A stretch of 64,000 nucleotides of DNA from Sphingomonas sp. R647 (GTDB lineage Bacteria > Pseudomonadota > Alphaproteobacteria > Sphingomonadales > Sphingomonadaceae). The notes under the pieces are model-generated. The model saw only the letters and a program-made list of their open reading frames with translations, was not told the origin of the DNA and did no database searches. The stretch lies in contig NZ_JAIQXT010000001.1 of NCBI RefSeq assembly GCF_020177055.1, forward strand, positions 788,529 through 852,528, in the 5' to 3' direction. Made by a program: the position numbers and the translations under genes. Below, piece after piece: positions 17,753 to 28,254 of this stretch (positions are counted from its first letter, which is position 1; each line of letters starts with the position of its first letter).

Positions 17753-19885
17753 ATGTATCACTCGTTCCACCGTGTCGCGGCCGTCGGACTGATCCTGGCC
17801 GCCACGCCGCTGGCCGCGCAGGACGCGCCGAGCGCGCCGCCCACGCCTCCCGTCGCCGCGAAAAAGCCCTATCAGGTGAAGGCTCCGTTCGGCGCGACGC
17901 GCGAAGACGAATATTACTGGCTGCGCGACGATACGCGCAAGAACCCGGAGATGCTCGCCTATCTCACCGCCGAGAATGCCTATGCCGATGCGGTAATGGC
18001 GCCGACCAAGCCGATGCAGGAGGCGTTGTTCAAGGAAATTACCGGCCGCATCAAGCAGGACGACAGCACCGTCCCCTATCTCGACAATGGCTATTATTAC
18101 TACACGCGGTTCGAGACCGGCGGCGACTATCCGATCGTGGCGCGGCGCAAGGGCAGCATGGACGCGCCGGAGGAGATCATCCTCAACCAGCCCGACATGG
18201 CCAAGGGCGCGAATTTCTTCCAGATCGGCAGCCGTCAGGTGAGCCCCGACAACCGCCTGCTCGCCTATGCCGAGGATAAGGTCGGGCGGCGGCAGTTCGT
18301 GCTGAAGGTCAAGGACCTGACCACCGGCAAGATCCTGGAGGACTCGATCCCCAATGTGCAGGCGGGGTTCGCCTGGGCCGGGGATAACAAGACGATCTTC
18401 TACATCGAGAAGGATCCGGTCACGCTGCTGGGCAAGCGGGTGAAGGCGCATGTGCTGGGCACCCCGGCAAGCGCCGACCGGCTGGTCTATGAGGAGAAGG
18501 ACGACACCTACTCGCTCGGCATCGGGACGACGAGTTCGGAGAAGTTCATCTGTATCTATGCGGGCAAGACGGTCAGCGACGAGCAACGGTGCGCGCCGGT
18601 CGCCAACCCGGCGACTTTCACCGTGATCGCGCCGCGCGAGCGCGACTTTCTCTATGGCGCGGACCATGTCGGCAATCGCTGGGTGATCCGCACCAACTGG
18701 AACGCGCCGAACTATCGCCTGATGACGGTTGCGGACAGCGCGACCGGCGCGGGCAAGACGGCATGGAAGGATATCGTGCCGCACAGCGCGCAGGTGTTCA
18801 TCGAGGGGGTGCAGCCGTTCGACAACTATCTCGCGATCGAGGAGCGGTCGGGGGGCAACAAGCGCCTTCGTCTGCTGGGCAATGATGGCAAGTCGAGCTT
18901 CGTCGAGGCGAACGAGCCGGCGTACAGCATGGGGCTGAGCACCAATGCCGAGACCGCGACCGACTGGGTCCGTTATACCTACAACTCGCTGACCACGCCC
19001 GCGACGGTGATCGAGGCGAATATGAAGACCGGCGAGCGCAAGACGCTGAAGGTCACGCCGGTGCCGGGCTATGACGCGAGCAAGTACGTCACCGAGCGCG
19101 TGTGGGCGACCGCGCGTGACGGGACCAAGGTTCCGGTGAGCCTGGTCTATGCCAAGGGGTTCAAGAAGGACGGCAGCGCGCCGCTGTTCCAGTACGCCTA
19201 TGGCAGCTATGGCTATTCGACCGATCCGGGCTTTTCGCCGATGCTGCCGAGCCTGCTCGACCGGGGCATGGTCTATGCGATCGCGCATATCCGTGGCGGG
19301 CAGGAAATGGGGCGCGCCTGGTATGATCAGGGGCGAATGTTCAACAAGAAGAACAGCTTCACCGACTTCATCGACGTGACCCGGTATCTGGTGGATCAGG
19401 GCTATGCCAAGAAGGGCCGCGTCGCGGCGATGGGCGGCAGCGCGGGTGGCTTGCTGATGGGCGGCATCACCAACATGGCGCCGCAGGATTATGGCGCGAT
19501 CGTCAGTCTGGTGCCGTTCGTCGATGTGGTGACGACGATGCTCGACCCGACCATCCCGCTGACCACCGGCGAATATGACGAATGGGGCAACCCGGAGAAC
19601 AAGGCGAGCTATGACTATATGCTCAGCTACTCGCCCTATGATCAGCTCAAGCGTGGGGCGTATCCGGCGATCTTTGTCGGCACCGGGCTGTGGGACAGCC
19701 AGGTGCAATATTATGAGCCGGCCAAGTACGTCGCGCGGCTGCGCACGCTGAAGACCGACACCAACCCGCTGCTGTTCCGGACCAATATGGAGGCCGGGCA
19801 TGGCGGCAAATCGGGGCGGTTCGAGCGGTTCAAGGAACAGGCGGAATATCTGGCGTTCGCGCTGGACCAGTTGAAGGTGAAGTGA
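17753..19885 (+). CDS. S9 family serine peptidase (oligopeptidase B-like), exported
   Basis: A 710-residue protein. The start at 17753 has AAGGGGA upstream and gives a signal peptide (MYHSFHRVAAVGLILAATPLAAQ), so it acts in the periplasm. An N-terminal beta-propeller (about 30-420) gates the active site; the C-terminal alpha/beta hydrolase carries the nucleophile Ser563 in MGGSAGGLL, and the catalytic His is in MEAGHGGKSGRF. The motifs YWLRDDTRKNPEML and GQEMGRAWYDQG are typical of oligopeptidase B, which cuts peptides after basic residues. ligA follows 21 nt downstream but is functionally unrelated. Confidence 0.92.
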   Translation: MYHSFHRVAAVGLILAATPLAAQDAPSAPPTPPVAAKKPYQVKAPFGATREDEYYWLRDDTRKNPEMLAYLTAENAYADAVMAPTKPMQEALFKEITGRIKQDDSTVPYLDNGYYYYTRFETGGDYPIVARRKGSMDAPEEIILNQPDMAKGANFFQIGSRQVSPDNRLLAYAEDKVGRRQFVLKVKDLTTGKILEDSIPNVQAGFAWAGDNKTIFYIEKDPVTLLGKRVKAHVLGTPASADRLVYEEKDDTYSLGIGTTSSEKFICIYAGKTVSDEQRCAPVANPATFTVIAPRERDFLYGADHVGNRWVIRTNWNAPNYRLMTVADSATGAGKTAWKDIVPHSAQVFIEGVQPFDNYLAIEERSGGNKRLRLLGNDGKSSFVEANEPAYSMGLSTNAETATDWVRYTYNSLTTPATVIEANMKTGERKTLKVTPVPGYDASKYVTERVWATARDGTKVPVSLVYAKGFKKDGSAPLFQYAYGSYGYSTDPGFSPMLPSLLDRGMVYAIAHIRGGQEMGRAWYDQGRMFNKKNSFTDFIDVTRYLVDQGYAKKGRVAAMGGSAGGLLMGGITNMAPQDYGAIVSLVPFVDVVTTMLDPTIPLTTGEYDEWGNPENKASYDYMLSYSPYDQLKRGAYPAIFVGTGLWDSQVQYYEPAKYVARLRTLKTDTNPLLFRTNMEAGHGGKSGRFERFKEQAEYLAFALDQLKVK

Positions 19886-22039
<2,154 letters not shown>

Positions 22040-22173
22040 TGCTTTTTTGCAACGCACAAATCACTTGAACGAACTGTAACATTTCCGCAAAGAAGCATCC
22101 CCATGGGGCAGCGTAAGACGGTGAACGACACCGCTCGCGTAGGCTTTGAACAGCCCATCCTAAGGGGACCACA

Positions 22174-24753
22174 ATGCGAAACCATCTGCTGATCGGCGCG
22201 GCTGTTGCTGCGCTCGCTTTTCCTGCCGCCGCACGCGCGCAGTCGACCGGCTCGGTCGATTTTGACGATCAGGAAATCGTCATCACCGGCACCAGCGTCT
22301 CTTCGGGCGTCGCCGGCATCATCGTTCCCGACACGTCGAAGGCAAAGGCCGAGCTGAGCGCAGAAGCGATCCAGCAGTCGGTTCCGGGCCAGTCGATCAA
22401 CGAAGTGATCAACCGCCTGCCGGGCGTCAGCTTCCAGAACAACGACGCCTTCGGTTCGGCCGGCGGCACGATGACCATCCGCGGCTTCTCGTCGGATCGC
22501 ATCAGCCAGACCGTCGATGGTATCCCGCTGAACGATTCGGGCAACTATGCCCTGTACTTCAGCCAGCAGCTCGACATGGAGCTTATCGAGCGCGTCAGCG
22601 TCAACCTCGGCACCACCGACGTCGACAGCCCGACCGCAGCAGCGACCGGTTCGACCGTCAACTACCGCACCCGCGTGCCGAGCGAAGAGTTCGGCGTGAA
22701 GCTGGTCGGTTCGGCTGGCGAATATGGCTTCTTCCGCGTGTTCGGCATGGTCGATTCGGGCAACCTGACCTCGTCGGGCCTGCGCGCGTTCATCTCGGCC
22801 AGCAACCTGACCAGCACGACCACCTTCTACCGCGAAGGCAAGATCGACCGTCAGCAGTACAATGCGCGTCTGTATCAGCCGCTCGGCGACAATGGCGACT
22901 TCATCTCGCTCGCCGGCACCTATGACGTGAACCGCAAGAACTTCTTCGGTTCGGTCGCGCTGCGCGAGGACGCAAACCGCGTCACTCCCAACCGCTTCCC
23001 GCAGACCAAGGAAGAGCGCTTCTATTCGATCGCGCCCTGCCTCGTCGCGGTTGGCCGTCCGGGTCTGGCCGACTCGGCCAATAGCTGCGGTTCGGAATTC
23101 GATCGCCGCATCAACCCGTCGAACACCGGCAACATTCGCGGTGCATCGCGCTTTACCCTCGCCGATAACATCGTGCTGAGCGTGGATCCGTCGTTCCAGG
23201 TCGTGAAGGCGAACGGCGGCGGCACCGCAACTGCGCGCGAAGGTACGTTCAACGCGGGTGGCACCCCCATCGTCGGTTATATCGGCGGCTCGCCCTATTT
23301 TGGTCGCGACCTCAATGGCGACGGCGACCTGCTCGACCAGGTCCGCGTGCTCGCCCCCAGCCAGACCCAGACCCACCGTATCGGTGTAATCAGCTCGCTG
23401 CGTTGGGAGCTGGACGAGAACAACACGGTCCGTCTCGCTTATTCGTATGACCGCGCACGTCACCGCCAGACCGGCGAAACCAACATGCTGCAGGCCAATG
23501 GCGCCACGGCCGACCCGTTCCCGATCAACGATCCGCTGGTCGATCGCAATGGCCGCGCATTGCAGAAGCGTGACCGGCTGTCGTTCGCGATCCTGCACCA
23601 GATCGCTAGTGAATATCGTGGCGAATTCGGCGACCTGACCGTCAATGTTGGTGTGCGCATGCCGTTCATGCGTCGCAATCTGACCAACTATTGCGCGACG
23701 TCTTCGGCATCGGGCTTCGTTGAGTGCTTCAACGGCGATTCGGCGGCACAGGCGGCCTGGCTGGCGGCGAACCCGACCCAGACGGTCGCGGGCGTGACCT
23801 TTGCGACCCAGGCTCCTCAGCAGCGCATCTTCAACTACAAGAAGGCACTGCCGAACATCGGCCTGGTCTATGACCTGACGTCGAACATTTCGGCGTTCGG
23901 TAACTTCTCGCAGGGCCTGCAGGCGCCGGGTACGGACAATCTGTACAACAGCTTCTACTTCCCGACGAATGCCGAGCAGGCAAATCCGCGCCCGGAAAAG
24001 ACCGACAATTTCGACCTCGGTCTGCGTTACCGTTCGTCGACGGTTCATGCCCAGGTCGTCGGTTGGTACACCAACTACACCGATCGTCTGGCTTCGGCCT
24101 ATGATCCCGAGCTGGATCGTACCGTCTATCGTAACCTCGGCACGGTGAAGAAGTACGGCATTGATGCCAACATCAGCTGGCAGCCGATTTCCGCACTCAG
24201 CGTCTATGCCTTCGGCTCGCTGATGGAATCGGAAATTCAGGACAATGTCCTGCTCGCGACGCGCACGAACGGGTCCCAGATCTTTGCGATGACCGCCGGC
24301 AAGCGCGAGGCGGGTGCGCCGACTTACACTCTCGGTGCTGGCTTTAATGCCGATGTCGGGCCGGTGGCATTCGGTGCAAACGTGAAGCGGACCGGCTCGC
24401 GCTACATCTTTGACGACAACACGCCGGTCACCGTGGGCACGGTTTCGCCGCTGGGCGTCGATACGCGCACTCAGATCTACCCGGCGAAGACCCCGGCATA
24501 CACGCTGGTTGATCTGCATGCGCGCGTGAAGCTCAACTGGGCGGGCCTCGGCGACGAGACCTACTTCCAGTTCAACCTGATGAACGCATTCGACCAAGTG
24601 TATGTCGGTGGCTTCAACGGCAACCTGTCGAGCACGGGTTTCGACACCCGCACGACCGGATCGACGCCTCAGTTCATCACCTCGTCGAGCGCTCCGTTCG
24701 TCCAGATCGGCTATCCGCGGACCTTCATGGGCTCGCTGGTCGTCGGCTTCTGA
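22174..24753 (+). CDS. TonB-dependent outer-membrane receptor
   Basis: An 859-residue protein with signal peptide MRNHLLIGAAVAALAFPAAARAQ, a possible TonB box (QEIVITG) at about 31-37, a plug domain (INEVINRLPGVSFQNNDAFGSAGGTMTIRGFSSDRISQTVDGIPLNDSG) and a 22-strand barrel ending in a terminal Phe (GSLVVGF). TAAGGGGA precedes the start. The ligand is unknown: there is no siderophore-biosynthesis or sugar-operon context, and the next gene is separated by a terminator. Related receptors in sphingomonads are numerous and import iron complexes, vitamins or glycans. Confidence 0.92.
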   Translation: MRNHLLIGAAVAALAFPAAARAQSTGSVDFDDQEIVITGTSVSSGVAGIIVPDTSKAKAELSAEAIQQSVPGQSINEVINRLPGVSFQNNDAFGSAGGTMTIRGFSSDRISQTVDGIPLNDSGNYALYFSQQLDMELIERVSVNLGTTDVDSPTAAATGSTVNYRTRVPSEEFGVKLVGSAGEYGFFRVFGMVDSGNLTSSGLRAFISASNLTSTTTFYREGKIDRQQYNARLYQPLGDNGDFISLAGTYDVNRKNFFGSVALREDANRVTPNRFPQTKEERFYSIAPCLVAVGRPGLADSANSCGSEFDRRINPSNTGNIRGASRFTLADNIVLSVDPSFQVVKANGGGTATAREGTFNAGGTPIVGYIGGSPYFGRDLNGDGDLLDQVRVLAPSQTQTHRIGVISSLRWELDENNTVRLAYSYDRARHRQTGETNMLQANGATADPFPINDPLVDRNGRALQKRDRLSFAILHQIASEYRGEFGDLTVNVGVRMPFMRRNLTNYCATSSASGFVECFNGDSAAQAAWLAANPTQTVAGVTFATQAPQQRIFNYKKALPNIGLVYDLTSNISAFGNFSQGLQAPGTDNLYNSFYFPTNAEQANPRPEKTDNFDLGLRYRSSTVHAQVVGWYTNYTDRLASAYDPELDRTVYRNLGTVKKYGIDANISWQPISALSVYAFGSLMESEIQDNVLLATRTNGSQIFAMTAGKREAGAPTYTLGAGFNADVGPVAFGANVKRTGSRYIFDDNTPVTVGTVSPLGVDTRTQIYPAKTPAYTLVDLHARVKLNWAGLGDETYFQFNLMNAFDQVYVGGFNGNLSSTGFDTRTTGSTPQFITSSSAPFVQIGYPRTFMGSLVVGF

Positions 24754-24779
24754 TCGAAGCGACAATCTGACAGGAAACA

Positions 24780-24816
24780 CCGCCGTCCCGGGCAACCGGG
24801 GCGGCGGTTTTCTTTT
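24780..24816 (+). terminator. Rho-independent terminator after the TonB receptor
   Basis: CCGCCGTCCCGG (24780-24791) pairs with CCGGGGCGGCGG (24796-24807) with one G-U pair and a 4-nt loop, followed by TTTTCTTTT. Confidence 0.85.
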
Positions 24817-24862
24817 GGAAGGAGTGGGGTAAGCTGGCCCCCGGATTTGGGGGAAGCTGGGG

Positions 24863-25453
24863 ATGTCACCGTTCGAGCTGGTGTTCGCGGTCTATGGGCT
24901 GTTGCTGGGGCTGGCGATTGCCGAGGTGCTGGGGGGATTTGCCCGGGTGCTGAAGCTCAAGCGCGGTGGCAAGGCGGTGCGGGTCGGGTGGTTGACGCCG
25001 TTGTTGGGCATCGTCGTGATCCTCGACCTGACCTCGTTCTGGCTGCTGGCCTGGGAGGCGCAGAGCCAGATTGTGGCGAATTACCTGACGCTGGTCAGTG
25101 TGCTGGCGATCGTCGGGATCTATTATCTTGCCGCGTCGCTGATCTTTCCGGATGAGCCCGCCGACTGGCCGGATTTCGACCTGTGGTACGACCGGCAGAA
25201 CCGGATGGTACTGGGCGGGTTGCTGGCGGCGAATGTCGGCAGCTGGATCGGGTCGATCGCGCTGGAGTTCGTCGCGCCGTCGCCGGAGGAGACATTCTCC
25301 GGGACTGGCGATGTGGTGGAAGTGCTGGCCGCGCTCGGCGTGCTGATCCTGCTGCTGGTGTTGCTGCGGGTTAGCGGGCGGCGGGCCAATGCCCTGATGC
25401 TGGCGGCGGTCAGCCTGTTGTTGCTGACCGCGGGGATTGCCGAGGTGTTTTAG
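24863..25453 (+). CDS. Membrane protein, paralogue of the gene at 12344
   Basis: A 196-residue integral membrane protein with the same layout as the product of 12344-12907. Shared blocks are YGLLLGLAIAEVLGGFAR, GWLTPLLGIVVILDLTSFW and YYLAASLIFPDEP. The second half is more divergent: it carries an acidic insert (PSPEETFSGTGD) before the last two helices. Function is unknown; conservation is strongest in the first two helices. The gene is preceded by the receptor's terminator, so it has its own promoter. Confidence 0.75.
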   Translation: MSPFELVFAVYGLLLGLAIAEVLGGFARVLKLKRGGKAVRVGWLTPLLGIVVILDLTSFWLLAWEAQSQIVANYLTLVSVLAIVGIYYLAASLIFPDEPADWPDFDLWYDRQNRMVLGGLLAANVGSWIGSIALEFVAPSPEETFSGTGDVVEVLAALGVLILLLVLLRVSGRRANALMLAAVSLLLLTAGIAEVF

Positions 25454-25598
25454 CCGATCACTTCAAGGACGGCGGCGCGGGCAATTGCGGCGGCGCGGAG
25501 GTCGTCGGGCGTGCGGTGCGCAAGGAATGTAAACGGTGCGCGGGCTGGCCGGAGATGATTGGTAACAGTCTGATACTTATTCGAAAAATTAGAATTCA

Positions 25599-25796
25599 CT
25601 AGGCGTCCTGTCTGGGTGTCACATTTGCCTCACGCTCGGCGCGGGCGGTTTCGGTGCGTTCCTGGCGATCCGCCATGGCGAGCCATGCGGCTTCAGCGCG
25701 CAGATTGCGGTCGCGGACATTGTCGAGCGTCGCGGTATCCGCGTCGGCGCGGCACTTCGCGGCGTTGTCACGATAGGTAAGCGGATGAGCTGCCAT
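25599..25796 (-). CDS. Small hypothetical protein, 65 aa
   Basis: The start at 25796 has GGAG upstream on the minus strand. The product MAAHPLTYRDNAAKCRADAD... is short, charged, alanine-rich and probably all-helical (DRNLRAEAAWLAMADRQER), with no signal or membrane segment. The sequence style resembles small stress-associated helical proteins of alphaproteobacteria, but no family is certain. It lies just beyond the cold-shock gene's terminator on the same strand. Confidence 0.6.
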   Translation of the reverse strand: MAAHPLTYRDNAAKCRADADTATLDNVRDRNLRAEAAWLAMADRQERTETARAEREANVTPRQDA

Positions 25797-25833
25797 CGGG
25801 AATCTCCGTTGCTGCCAAAAACAAAATGGAAAG

Positions 25834-25873
25834 CGCCGGGCGGCGCGCACCAGATGGCGCGTGCCGCCCGGCA
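25834..25873 (-). terminator. Terminator of the cold-shock gene
   Basis: A roughly 16-bp stem: on the plus strand CCGGGCGGCGCGCACC (25836-25851) faces GGCGCGTGCCGCCCGG (25856-25871). On the minus strand it is followed by a T-rich stretch (CATTTTGTTTTT), so it terminates the minus-strand cold-shock transcript. Confidence 0.75.
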
Positions 25874-25878
25874 GCCGA

Positions 25879-26091
25879 TTAGTCTGCCGACTGCAGGTTC
25901 ACGGCGGCCATCTTGCCGCGCTTGTCCTGCTCCAGCTCGTAGCTGACGCGCTGGTCCTGGTTCAGCGTCGCCATGCCGGCGCGCTCAACGGCCGAGATGT
26001 GAACGAACGCGTCGCCGCCGCCATTGTCGGGAGCGATGAAGCCATAGCCCTTGTCGGCGTTGAAAAACTTGACGGTTCCGGTGATGCTCAT
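25879..26091 (-). CDS. Cold-shock domain protein
   Basis: A 70-residue single cold-shock domain. It begins MSITGTVKFFNADKGYGFIA, holding RNP1 (KGYGFI), then GGGDAFVHISAVERAG with RNP2 (VHIS), and ends with YELEQDKRGKMAAVNLQ. Such proteins bind single-stranded RNA and DNA and act as RNA chaperones. AAGAAGG precedes the start and a long upstream region carries the repeats described at 26092-26555, which may include a regulated leader. A strong terminator follows. Confidence 0.95.
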   Translation of the reverse strand: MSITGTVKFFNADKGYGFIAPDNGGGDAFVHISAVERAGMATLNQDQRVSYELEQDKRGKMAAVNLQSAD

Positions 26092-26555
26092 TGGGTATTC
26101 CTTCTTTAATCGGCACGCCCCGTGTGGACGGACCTTGGCTGCGGAGGCAGGGAAAGAAGGAAGAAGGGGCCGCAAAGCACCGAAGACCGTCGATTTGCGA
26201 CTGTAGCAGCACCTATATGCGCCCAATGCGCTGAAATTGCAAGGGCCGGTCCTGGCGGGGAGTATTTGCCCTCCCCCGCCCCGGCGCTGGGCCAGTCGTG
26301 GCGGAGGCTGACAGCTGTCCGACGATGCTGACAAAAATGGGGGGTATTTCGGGCTGACAGGACTGGATTGCGCCCGCGACGCGACTGCTTTGTGACGCTC
26401 ACGCGACACCTATGCGACGATGACGCGACAGAGTTGTCAGGCGGTTCGGGAGGTGTGTCAGGCGGGAGCATATGGATGGTCCTGTCGGGTGCGATAGGAC
26501 CATCCAGATATGCCGGACGGGGGTCTGTAGGAAAGCCCCTCCCCGTCCGTGCGGC
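26092..26555. other. Upstream region of the cold-shock gene with repeats
   Basis: No gene is seen. AGGCTGACAG at 26306-26315 and GACGATGCTGACAAAAA at 26321-26337 match the region upstream of uvrB. Five GCGAC pentamers occur between 26376 and 26429. An 11-bp perfect inverted repeat (TGGATGGTCCT at 26473-26483, AGGACCATCCA at 26496-26506) lies near the 3' end of the next minus-strand gene and could be its terminator. Confidence 0.5.
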
Positions 26556-26948
26556 TCAGTTTACGGACGTGACCGGGGCGAGCGCGGCGCGGTCTGCGGC
26601 GGTCATCGGGGCGTCCATGTCGGGGCGGAAGTGCGGGTCGGCGCGGTCGTCGGCACCGGGATGCGTGTCGCCTTCAAGATCCGGCGCGGGGTGGCCCTCA
26701 GCGAGGACGTTGGTGCGGCGCTTGAAGAACAACGCAGCGGCAGTCGCGGCGCCAGCTGCGATCGCGCCGGCGAGCGGGAAGGCGTTGCGGCGCAGCGTGG
26801 CGAGCGCGGCGGTGGTCGCCCCGCCCTTCGCGCCAGCCGCGGCCTTCTTGGCCGGAGCCTTGCGCGCGGGGGTCTTGCGGGGGGCGGCGCGCTTGGTGGT
26901 GGCGCGCGTGGCGGGCTTGGTCTTGGGGGACGCGGTACGGGTGGCCAT
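26556..26948 (-). CDS. Histone H1-like basic protein with one membrane segment
   Basis: A 130-residue protein. Residues 1-42 are a Lys/Arg/Ala/Pro/Thr-rich tail (KPATRATTKRAAPRKTPARK, KAPAKKAAAG) like bacterial H1/AlgP-type DNA-binding tails. Residues 56-75 (AFPLAGAIAAGAATAAALFF) form a likely transmembrane helix followed by KRR. The rest is acidic and polar (DLEGDTHPGADDRADPHFRPDMD). If the tail binds DNA, the protein would tether nucleoid to membrane; this is inference from composition. No catalytic motif is visible. Confidence 0.6.
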   Translation of the reverse strand: MATRTASPKTKPATRATTKRAAPRKTPARKAPAKKAAAGAKGGATTAALATLRRNAFPLAGAIAAGAATAAALFFKRRTNVLAEGHPAPDLEGDTHPGADDRADPHFRPDMDAPMTAADRAALAPVTSVN

Positions 26949-27010
26949 GGTCGATCTCGCTGAAAAACAATCCGAATGGCGAGAACAACAAGAAGCGCGG
27001 CAGGTTCCGC

Positions 27011-27556
27011 TCAGCCCGGATTCCGCAGCAGCCGCGCGAGCAATTCGGGATGGGGTTCGAGCGGGAGCCAGGGCGCGAAATCGTCCGGCTGAAGCACGAT
27101 CAGCCGCTGACGCACCAGCACGCCGTCCGCCCCGAACAGCGCCATGGCGGGGAGACGGCGATCGAGCGCATCCCCGGCGAGCAGGAACAGCGCGGTCTGT
27201 CGCGTCGGCGCAAAGCCGCTCGCGAGCCCGTGCGCCCGCCCGCCAAATTCGGTAAAGCCGCGGTCGAGATTGGCGTTGCGGACGAACAGCAGGTCCAGCG
27301 CCTGCGGCCGCAGCCACGGCGCCAAGGCGAGAATCAGCGCGAGCCGCTCATCCGCGCTCAGCCGGTTGATCGTGACCGCTGCACCATAAGCGCAGCGACC
27401 GGGCAGCTCGGGCGGCTCTGGCAGCGTCAGCACGCCAGGCGCGGAGTCCCCCTGCCCCATGTGATTCTCGATCCGCTGATGGATCAGGGTTTCGAGCCAG
27501 TGCAGTTCGCGATCCAGCGTGGTGGCGAGCGCGGCGGGCGGTGGGGCGTCAGTCAT
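27011..27556 (-). CDS. Stand-alone domain resembling the N-terminus of injection-system-type AAA ATPases
   Basis: A 181-residue soluble protein. LDRELHWLETLIHQRIENH, RLALILALAPWLRPQALDLLFVRNANLDRGFTEFGG and APTRQTALFLLAGDALDRRLPAMALF look like the N-terminal module of AAA+ ATPases found with extracellular contractile injection systems (Afp15-type). Here the frame ends right after that module and no Walker A is present in this or the next gene. It overlaps the upstream small membrane-protein gene by 8 nt. The family assignment is from memory of the motif pattern and needs a profile search. Confidence 0.45.
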   Translation of the reverse strand: MTDAPPPAALATTLDRELHWLETLIHQRIENHMGQGDSAPGVLTLPEPPELPGRCAYGAAVTINRLSADERLALILALAPWLRPQALDLLFVRNANLDRGFTEFGGRAHGLASGFAPTRQTALFLLAGDALDRRLPAMALFGADGVLVRQRLIVLQPDDFAPWLPLEPHPELLARLLRNPG

Positions 27557-27818
27557 TGGTGAGCGGCCAGCGGCTGTGGCGGGCGCGGTCGCCGAGGTCG
27601 AGCAGCGCTTCGTTGGGATCGTTGCGGCGGGTGGTGGCGAGGCCGTCGGGACGCGGCGCGGTTTCCTCCCACGCGGTCTGCGTCACCGCCTTGGCTTTGG
27701 CTTCCCGATAGGTCGCGTCGCGCACGCGCTTCATGCGGCGCCAGAGCAAGGGCATGGCGATGAACGGGAAGGCAATGCCGCCAAAGATGATCAGCAGCGC
27801 GACGATGTCGGTCATCAT
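27549..27818 (-). CDS. Small single-pass membrane protein, 89 aa
   Basis: MMTDIVALLIIFGGIAFPFIAMPLLW is an N-terminal membrane anchor followed by a basic stop-transfer segment (RRMKRVRDATYREAKAK) and a charged cytosolic tail ending SRWPLTND. Two adjacent ATGs (27818 and 27815) could start it. It overlaps the next gene by 8 nt, suggesting translational coupling with the ATPase-like domain protein. No known family is recognised. Confidence 0.6.
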   Translation of the reverse strand: MMTDIVALLIIFGGIAFPFIAMPLLWRRMKRVRDATYREAKAKAVTQTAWEETAPRPDGLATTRRNDPNEALLDLGDRARHSRWPLTND

Positions 27819-27878
27819 GGTCCCCCGTTCCCGTTGGCCGGGATCAGAGCGCAGCTGGCGGGGGGATGCAAGGACGGA

Positions 27879-28136
27879 TCAGCGCGGGCGGTGGTCGGTG
27901 CCGGCGCCGGGGGTGATGAAGATGGCGGTGGCGGTGGTGCCGGGGGGCACGTCCGCCGTGTGCCAGACGCCGGGCGGGTTGATCGCATAGTCGCCGGGGG
28001 TGAGGGTTTCGCGGGTGGTGCTGCCATCGGGCAGTTCCTGCACCAGCGTCATTTCCCCCGCAGTGCAGATGACCAGTTCCGCGCCGTGCGGATGCACTTC
28101 CCACGCGGTCCAGCTTTCGGTGAAGCTGTATTGCAT
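27879..28136 (-). CDS. Cupin-domain protein, probably 5'-truncated
   Basis: An 85-residue cupin half-barrel: TAWEVHPHGAELVICTAGEMTLVQE, then LTPGDYAINPPGVWHTADVP, and a final strand TATAIFITPG. Family members usually carry about 35 more N-terminal residues. Upstream in the same frame KGHVADGIEGRLV reads like family sequence but meets a TAG 42 nt before the ATG; adding one base would restore NLEGHVADG. The gene therefore looks frame-shifted or cut at its 5' end, close to the AT-rich island. Function is unknown; many such cupins bind metal-chelated small molecules. Confidence 0.6.
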   Translation of the reverse strand: MQYSFTESWTAWEVHPHGAELVICTAGEMTLVQELPDGSTTRETLTPGDYAINPPGVWHTADVPPGTTATAIFITPGAGTDHRPR

Positions 28137-28254
28137 GACCAGCCGCCCCTCGATCCCGTCGGCGACGTGGCCCTTCTAGGTTGCCGACTGGATTGGGTGT
28201 AGCGCGGCATTGAGGTCGAGACGAGTAGACCCGGTGGGCAGGTAAGGCTTTTAC

